Shown piece after piece: positions 57,131 through 64,000 of a DNA stretch of 64,000 nt. The position numbers and the translations under genes are program-made. Source of the DNA: Wurfbainia villosa. Taxonomy: Eukaryota; Streptophyta; Magnoliopsida; Zingiberales; Zingiberaceae. The stretch spans positions 1,178,001 through 1,242,000 of the forward strand of contig JAKLTH010000283.1 in the NCBI GenBank assembly GCA_025175895.1. The letters run 5' to 3'. The notes under the pieces were generated by a model. That model saw only the letters and a list, made by a program, of their open reading frames with translations. It did no database searches and was not told the DNA's origin. Every line of letters begins with the position of its first letter. The stretch's first letter is position 1.

Positions 57131-58560
57131 TTTCAAAGACCGTGGTAGCGCTAGGTGGTAAGAGAGTCTGCAGAAGAGTCTCTCTATGGTTGCTTTATAT
57201 ATATGTGGTCGAATATGTCTCCCTTGCATGGTTGAGATAATCTACGGTAAGGTTAGATTCTTGCGTTATCCGTTCGGAGTTGGTGATAATCGGATTCGTA
57301 TGACGCCTGTAGCTAGATAGCTACTTTACATGTTAAGTACCCACGAGATCTGTTCGTGGTAGCATGTTATAGCATGCATAATTGAACTGGTAGAATGATA
57401 TAATTTAGGCTTAACCCTCTTGACGGGCTTGATAGTAGATTTGTTGTTCTTATTGGCCTTGATAGGCGTTTCCTGTTAGCTGGGATGAAACCCTATGATT
57501 ACTCGTCTCGACGTGTTTATTAGTGGATTTATGATTTTATCGACCTTGATAAACATTCATGTTAGAAGGGTTGGAACCCTAGACTTCATCTCGAGGTATT
57601 TATTTATAAGTCGATGATCTTTACCGACTATAGTAAACATTCAGTATTAGAGGTGTTGAAACCCTCGCTTGACCGCCTCAATGGGTTTAATTATAGATCG
57701 ATGATCTTTATCGATTTTGATAGTCGTTCTATGCTGGATGTATTGGATAACCCTAGGCTTAACAACCTAGGAAAATCAACTGCTCATGTGCCCCATTAGT
57801 GGTAGTATGTTGTTGCATGCAGTCAATAATTAGATATCTATATACGCTGTCTGCCCACGAGACCCATTCGTGGTAGCATGTAGTTGCGCGTAGACAGTGC
57901 TGGGTATATTGATTGTCGACCCACGAGTTCCATTCGTGGTAGCTCATAGATAGTTCACTTTGTATTACCTCGAGAGCCACGAGGCTTTGTCGTGGTATCT
58001 GGATGTGCATTGCTTGTAGATTGCAGTGGTTGTGTCCGTTACAGGTATATTTGTTATATCTTGACGGCCAGTTAATTCTGTTGATGATATTGGTACTCTG
58101 AGGGTTGGGTTACTCTAGTTGTTTCCTTTGACTTCCATTGTGTGCATTATGAGTATGCACTATTGTCTATCCATCCACTGAGTGGTTGTACTTACCCCCT
58201 CCTCACTTATCTTCTAGGTTAACTGATGGAGGACGCGTCCTGTTGACCTACCTTTGTGTCGCTCAGAGAGTTTCTTGTCGTGCTTGTCTCCCTGCATCGT
58301 CGGGATGCCGCTTTATTTACTTTATCGGTGTTGCATTTTGTTTATGCACTTTGGATTTTGTCGCAATTTGATTTGGGGTCATAAAATTATTTTACTTTAA
58401 TTGATATATGTTTAGTCGTGCATGCATGCAGTTATTAAAATACTGGTATTTCTATAATTATTTCGAGATTTTTACCAGATCTGGTCCATGTATTTCGGAA
58501 TATTGTCACTAAGGGGCTCCTCTGTCATTTGGATGACGGATATGCCCCCAGGACGTGACA
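57131..58560 (+). mobile_element. Ty3/gypsy LTR B, 5'-truncated
   Basis: It ends ggatatgcccccaggacgtgaca, a relative of the GGGGCGTGACA terminus. It belongs to a different subfamily from LTRs A and C. Its 5' part is missing at the junction with LTR A. Open frames at 57614-58371 fall in the internal repeats and carry no domain. Confidence 0.5.
57330..58010. repeat. Degenerate tandem repeats in LTR B
   Basis: Four units of about 85-90 bp (57415-57780) share gatgatctttatcgaccttgata, ttctatgttag and ttgaaaccctag. They are bracketed by about 60-bp units (at about 57340 and 57790-58000) built on cccacgagacccattcgtggtagcatg. Confidence 0.65.
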
Positions 58561-58744
58561 ATTTTATTAGTTTGCGATTTTGGTTTGTGGGTTTTGTGTT
58601 TCGAGGATTTTCTTTTCCTTGAATTTTTGGGAGTTCTCGTGTTTTGGGACCAGGCAAGCTGAAGGATATCTCTGAGCTATAGGAAAAGTATTGTCTTTAG
58701 TGGTTATTATACTTTAGTGGTTAGAAAAAGTATTTATAAGATAC
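58561..58744. other. Gap between LTR B and LTR C
   Basis: About 180 bp, unclassified. No primer-binding site was recognised after LTR B. Confidence 0.3.
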
Positions 58745-61615
58745 TGGAAAATAAATAAATAAAAATAATAATAATAAATTTTAAAATGAAATAAATAAAA
58801 TAAATAAATGTATTTATTAAAAGGAATTTAGTTATTTGGTTTCGGGATAAAATTTTATTAGATTGGGCGAGCTCTAATAAAAGGTTAATCATTATGTTGA
58901 TTAATTTAATTAAGTATAAGATCATGTAAATTAAAAATCCTACTTAGTGTTTAATGAAGCCTAAATAGGAAACCTAATTTCCCTACTCGTGCATTGCCTT
59001 CTTCACGAACTGTCGTCGACCCCCCCTTCCATTTCCTCTTCTCGCGTCGGCAACATACATGCCGTCGCCCTTCACCTTTTGCCACCACCTTGTGACCGTC
59101 CATGGTCGCTCGCAGCTTTCGATCGAAGCACCCTGCAACACCCCGACCCCTCTGCCACTGACGTCGCCGCTCGAACTTGCAGCCACCTCCTTTGTCACCG
59201 TTGTCGCCGCCCGAACTCGAGCCGACGGCGAGCGACATTCCCTCATAGGTGCTCACAGACGAGCCAAAGCAGCAAAGGTGCTCATGGCTGGGAGGCTTGG
59301 GTCGGCGGCATTGGCATCGTACTCTACCGGTGGTCGCCGGAGCAAAGGTAAGGCTGCTCTTTCCCTCAATTTAGGACGGGATTGAAATCCCTGCTGTGGG
59401 TTTCCTTTGGTTGAACAGGGATTGCGTTTGGACAGTGGGTCTTCCGGCGAATAGGGCAGAGTTGGGAGGAGTGTCGCCGGCGAGATTCTACCGGTAGCAA
59501 GGTAAGGGGCCGACCTTCTCCTTGATTTTTGGATGAGTTCTAAACCTAGCTGTGGATTTCTTGTTTTGAGCTTGATCGATGGTTTTGGGACAGTGATCAT
59601 GAGCGTCGGTTGCTCCGGTGAACAGCGGTTACAAGGAAGGTTGATACCGGGGAGGTTCCAACCACTGGTAAGCTCGATTTGCTTCTTTTTCCATTCTGTG
59701 GTTAATTTTTGTTATCTGGGGTTGGATGTTGGATTTGTGGAGTGGGCTGCGAATTGGGATTTTGTGAATTTAGGTTGGCCGATTGAGCCGGCTGTGAAGT
59801 GGAGTGTGGGTTGGCTGTGAAAGGGTTGCTGATGGATTGGTATTGGCCGGAGCTTGGTAAGCTTGATCTATCTTCTCTTTTTATTAGATGTAAATTGATA
59901 GATTATGAGATGTTGGCTGTGTGATTTTGATTGGAGTGTTGAACGACTATGCACAAATGTGTGTATGATGGATTGTTGATTTCGGTGTGAGGTTGATCGG
60001 TTCTGTAATTATTTATAGAGGATTGATTAAGTTAAATGGGATAACTAGATCAATCTAGTTGACCGGGATTTTATTAAGCATTTGGGTTAATTGGTTTAAG
60101 TCCGAAATCGGCTTAGGATTCGATTTGACAGTGGATCGTATTTTAGTGCTTAACAATAGTTATGCTGTATGCAGGTTTCGGTCACGAGGCGAGTCCCCAG
60201 TCGTGACAATTTCATTCTTGCAGACATTTTTATTCAAGTGGGTATTTTGACTTATCTCCTAGATATAGTCATGTTGATATGCTAGTTAGGATAGCTTGCA
60301 ATAATTTTCATGTTTATATGCTTAGTATGTTTTTGTGCCTACTAGATACATGCATTTGATCAGTATGATTATATTTCCCTGTTTTGTTTGGATCACAGAT
60401 ATGCACTTATTGATTGTGCATATTATTCGGATAGGTATTTTTAGTTGGATTTACATGCTTTAGTATCATGCGTCATATTGCATGATTGCATGCTGGCTGG
60501 ACGGGGTTCCTTTATAGTTGAGCCCGCAGCCAGTTACATGGCCTGCACACACTGCCACTCATGGATTAGTGGTACATCAGGAGGGTGTGTGCAGTTGCTC
60601 TGTCAGGCTCCGCTGGTCCGCTCATGGGTAGCGATGAGGCAGCGTGGCAGCGGGCAGGGATCCCTCCTCTGGTCTATGACACCGGGAGATGAGAGCTTAG
60701 CTCCCCTCCTCTGTTTGGGGCAGGAGGATAGGTGTACTCCGACAGCATCCTGTCCACTCGGTCACTCAGGAGCATTGATGGCAGAGTGCACAGTTGTCAT
60801 AGCCCTACCCACTCGGCTTCACCATCGCATGTGAGGCGGCTGACTGGCGTCAGGGGTGACCATGTCATTTGCACGACATGCATTTTGCATGGATAGCATT
60901 TGTATTGTGTTTGCTGCATTTTTATTGCTGCTTTGGATGTTGCATATGATTGTCATGCATACAGGATACATATTTGTTTATGGTGATGACTTGATTACTT
61001 CTAGTATGACACATGCTCCTATATCAGGGTAGGAGAATCAGGTAATTACAGTCCTTTTGTATTTCTTTCTTACATACCCTATATATGTGAGATTGTACTG
61101 GCATGATTAGTATTATTAGCTATATCTTACTTTGCATATCGACCATATCCGCTAAGTTCTTTGAACTTACCCCGATGATTTACATTTGTTTCAGGTTGAA
61201 ACTGTCAGGAGAGTCCAGCTGCCAATCCCCCCTCGTCGAAATGGATAGGTTTTATTGGTCTTATGGTTTTGGTTTTTAACTAGATGAAGTGTGTAGGATT
61301 TGTGTTTGTTTTGGTTATGTACTTGTGGAGGTTTGGGGATATTTATTGTGTCCTTATGGACTATTCGATTGGTTTGGTTGTATATTCCTGCTCAGATGAC
61401 AGAAGGGGTAAGTCTAGATATAGTAGACTGTTGCTATTTACCTGGATTGGTGGCCTGAGGCCAATTTATTATTTGCGTGTGTAGTTTTTGTTCTGGTCGT
61501 GTTGACCGATGTATAGTGGCCGTGTATGCCTTATATGCAAGATTGGTATTGTCACCCGTACAGGGGAGATGCTGCCGGATTTTTCGTCTGGCGGAGACTC
61601 CCCCGGGGCATGACA
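58745..61615 (+). mobile_element. Ty3/gypsy LTR C (5' LTR of the right-hand element)
   Basis: It ends CCCCGGGGCATGACA at 61615 and is the inverted homologue of LTR A over its last about 1.46 kb. The start near 58745 (TGGAAAATAAATAAAT) is approximate. The GC-rich leader at 58985-59870 has four GTAAG modules. Open frames at 58951-59385 and 60445-60834 are not supported as genes. Confidence 0.62.
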
Positions 61616-64000
61616 GTATTGACCTAGTGAAATTACCCTACTCATGGTCGGGGACGAGGTCGATAACGTATTGACCTTGCAGAACTTAACGATGATTTCG
61701 GAAGTACGGACTCTTTAGAGGTGTCGACTGATGTCGAAGTAGGAAGCTAGGGATTTGGCCTGCTAGCCACCAATTTGAAGGACAAGGGGTAAACCCTGAG
61801 AAAATATCAGTCCCTACTAATAGTGATTTGGTTATGGATAAGGCGATTATGCCTACACTGGTCAAGACGATGAAAGATCGTTTTACCTTATTATAGGAGG
61901 TGTTGGATGGGATATTTCACTGTCCCAATATTTCTTTTAGAGAAGATCCGGAACTCTTTGTTAAAAGAGAGATGAACCTTTAAGATTATGCATCGATTGT
62001 CGATGATAGAATGCGGTAGTTGTGGAAGGAAATGAATATCCTTCACTGTGGATAGAGGATCTATTTAGAACAGCTATGGGACACCTGTGTATACTCTAGG
62101 ATTTATTTATGGTTGGTGTTGACATTGTAGTGACATGGTGTCATACAATTGTCATTGTTGTTGTGATGATTGGTATATCATCAACCTAGAGTAAAGAAAA
62201 TGCATGTGTGTAGCGATGACAATTTCATACTTGGTATGAATTATTTGAGCTTTTAATTATCTTATTAGACTTATTGACGACTTAGTCGTCCAGGGATTTG
62301 GGAAGTCGTGTATTCTGGACACGATTGGATCAGTGGTGGTAGTTGGAGTTACGCACTCGGCCATCATAGATGGTGGTTTTTCTGGTATTGATTTGATTAT
62401 TACCATAGATATGGATAGGATGCTCTAGCGATACTACATCGCTAACTGGTTGGACCAGGAAGGTGATGGAATTTACTTGGTTTGCAGCTTGTGAAACTAG
62501 TTTCAGGGCTCAGACGATGGTTGACTTTTACGCCAGTGTTGATTAATTATTCTGGTGTGGATGGAAGGGTAGTGTATATGGATGCATCATTTTGGGGATC
62601 GGAGCGATTCCGATGCTATTGAATAAGATGTAACCTAAGCTTACGACAGTTAAAGGACTGCGAGATAAGTCGTCATATATATGACGTGGACTTAGTAGTT
62701 ATTAAGTTGTTTTGAAGAGGTGAGGGGCAGAAATGCTCATGGAGTTTTGACTAGCCACTGGATAGCTACTATAGAGTAGTTGGAACACGAACGATTGTAA
62801 CAAGGAAGTTTGGTCGCGATAGCCTCCCATGTACTTACAGAGTGTGTGGTGGAGTGGATTTTGGGACGGTAGATGGACTTCTCTTGTGAAAAGATAATTC
62901 CCCGTCTCTGACTCTGAGGAGGATAATGGTTTCCGGAGTTGCATTAGTTTAAGGAACAGATGCTTCAAGAAATTCCGATTCCGGAATGGAAGTGGAAGCG
63001 TATTATTATAGATGTTGTGGTGGGTTTGCCTAGGACACATCAAGGTCATGACGCGATTTGGGTAGTCGTTGACCGACTAACGAAATCCGCGCACTTCTTA
63101 GCGATTTGGAAGACCGACTCTTTGGATCGTTTGACAGAGTTATATTGTCGGGATATCATCAGATTTCATGGTGTTCCTTTGAGCATTATATCAGATAAAT
63201 ATCCCCGGTTCACGTCTCGGTTCTGGCAGAGTCTGCAGTAGGCCTTAGGCACACAGCTTCATTTTAGTACTGCATTCCATCCGCAGACAGGTGGACAGTC
63301 TGAGCGGACCATTTAAACTCTAGATGATTTGCTGAGGTCCTGTGTTATGGATTTCGGGGACAACTGGGAGGACCACTTGTCATTAGTGGAATTCGCCTAT
63401 AACATCAACTATCATTCGGCTATCCAAATGGCCCCGTTTGAAGCATTGTATGGTTGACAGTGTCGTACACCCACCCTCAGAGAGGAGGTTGGGGAGGCCC
63501 AGTTGCTAGAATCCCAGAGAGCTCAACATTGAGGCAGAGTTGGTCCATACTATCAGACGTAGGATGGCAAAGGCGCAGGATCGTCAGAAGAGTTATACGG
63601 ATCAGAGATAGAGACCTCTGGAGTTCTCTATTGGTGATCATGTATTCCTGCGAGTCTCACCCACGAAAGGGGTGAAGAGATTTTGCCTCCGTGGTAAGCT
63701 AGCTCCTAGATATATTGGTTCGTTTGAGATTTTAGAGAGGATCAGAGCAGTCGCTTATCGCTTAGCACTGCCACCATCTTTGACGGGTATTCATGATGTG
63801 TTCCATGTGTCCATGCTGAGGAAGTATGTGCCAGACTCTACACATATTCTGTCAGATGTACCAGGTTCCATTCAACCTGATGCTACTTACGCAGAGGTTC
63901 TAGTATGGATTTTTTATCACAAGGATTGGTAGTTGTGGAACAAGATTGTCCGATTTGTCAAGGTCGGGTGGAGTCACCACACCGATGAGGAGGCTACTTG
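61616..64000 (+). pseudogene. Ty3/gypsy chromovirus interior, decayed; runs off the window
   Basis: Short recognisable blocks appear in pol order: a protease-like FILGMNYL (about 62230), RNase H-like VVYMDASFWGS (about 62570), then integrase. In the integrase, 62960-63241 gives EWKWKRIIIDVVVGLP, AIWVVVDRLTKSAHFLA and RFHGVPLSIISDKYPRFTSR, with DDE aspartates visible. Then come FHPQTGGQSER, VEFAYNINYHSAIQMAPFE, and a C-terminal APRYIGSFEILERI...IHDVFHVSMLRKYVPD ending in a chromodomain-like HTDEEATW at the edge. Gag and most of RT are missing or unreadable, and stops and frameshifts are frequent. It belongs to the Tekay/Del-type lineage and is not functional. Confidence 0.78.

Noticed and set aside
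57330..58010. Regularly spaced repeats resembling a CRISPR array
   Set aside because: Units are too long and degenerate, spacers are not unique, and this is plant LTR DNA.
58951..59385. Open frames of 87-120 codons on both strands
   Set aside because: GC-rich leader of LTR C, same reasoning as for LTR A.
60445..60834. 129-codon Cys/Ser-rich frame, with a near copy inverted at 55533-55745
   Set aside because: The two are shared LTR sequence of A and C, not a gene family.

Overview
The window is nuclear DNA of a flowering plant. It holds spliced genes with GT-AG introns, plant-type LRR receptor-like protein (RLP) genes, and layers of plant retrotransposons and MITEs. TE and gene character lean monocot, but I cannot fix the species. 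It contains no prokaryotic operons, CRISPR arrays or rRNA/tRNA genes.

Layout. 1-4041: tail of a Ty3/gypsy chromovirus element and its very long (3.76 kb) 3' LTR. 4042-6640: AT-rich DNA with two Tourist-like MITEs, a SINE and a retroposon 3' end. 6650-27506 and 37690-41953: a direct-oriented array of five EIX2/Cf-like RLP copies. RLP1 (6769-9942) is open throughout. RLP2 (13546-16537) has one frameshift. RLP3 (20442-26090) is shattered by insertions. RLP4 (26400-27506) is a 3' fragment. RLP5 (39116-41953) is full length with three Trp-to-stop codons. Between them lie MULE, CACTA-like, hAT-like and SINE insertions and orphan copies of the RLP promoter/leader. 28432-30197 (minus): a three-exon gene for RNA polymerase I/III subunit RPAC2 (AC19), the only clear housekeeping gene. 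Two broken copies of its last exon lie at 31150-31510 and 45055-45630, and a MATE transporter fragment at 31690-32280. 33150-37690: a nested insertion (Ty3 integrase piece, RTE-type LINE, GC-rich island, TA microsatellite) upstream of RLP5. 45653-54243: two deleted SIRE/Maximus-like Ty1/copia elements arranged end to end, with a TRIM inserted just before the pol stop of the second. 54567-64000: three Ty3/gypsy LTRs, two of them homologous and inverted, then a decayed gypsy interior that runs off the window.

How it fits together. The RLPs are predicted cell-surface pattern receptors without a kinase. They have a signal peptide, LRRNT, long LRR ectodomain with a C-terminal island, a GxxxG transmembrane helix and a short tail with YxxPhi motifs. 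Such proteins normally signal through SOBIR1/BAK1-type kinases, which are not in this window. The locus looks like a birth-and-death defence cluster in a TE-rich region: one plausible functional receptor, two nearly intact pseudogenes and two wrecks.

The most notable signals are: repeated Trp-to-stop (G-to-A) loss in the RLP array, including several independent-looking losses of one LRR tryptophan; a 276-bp in-frame LRR duplication private to RLP1; a 220-bp SINE family with clear target-site duplications; serial splice-donor modules inside the gypsy LTR leaders; and the RPAC2 last-exon duplications. I found no convincing wholly new biological system.
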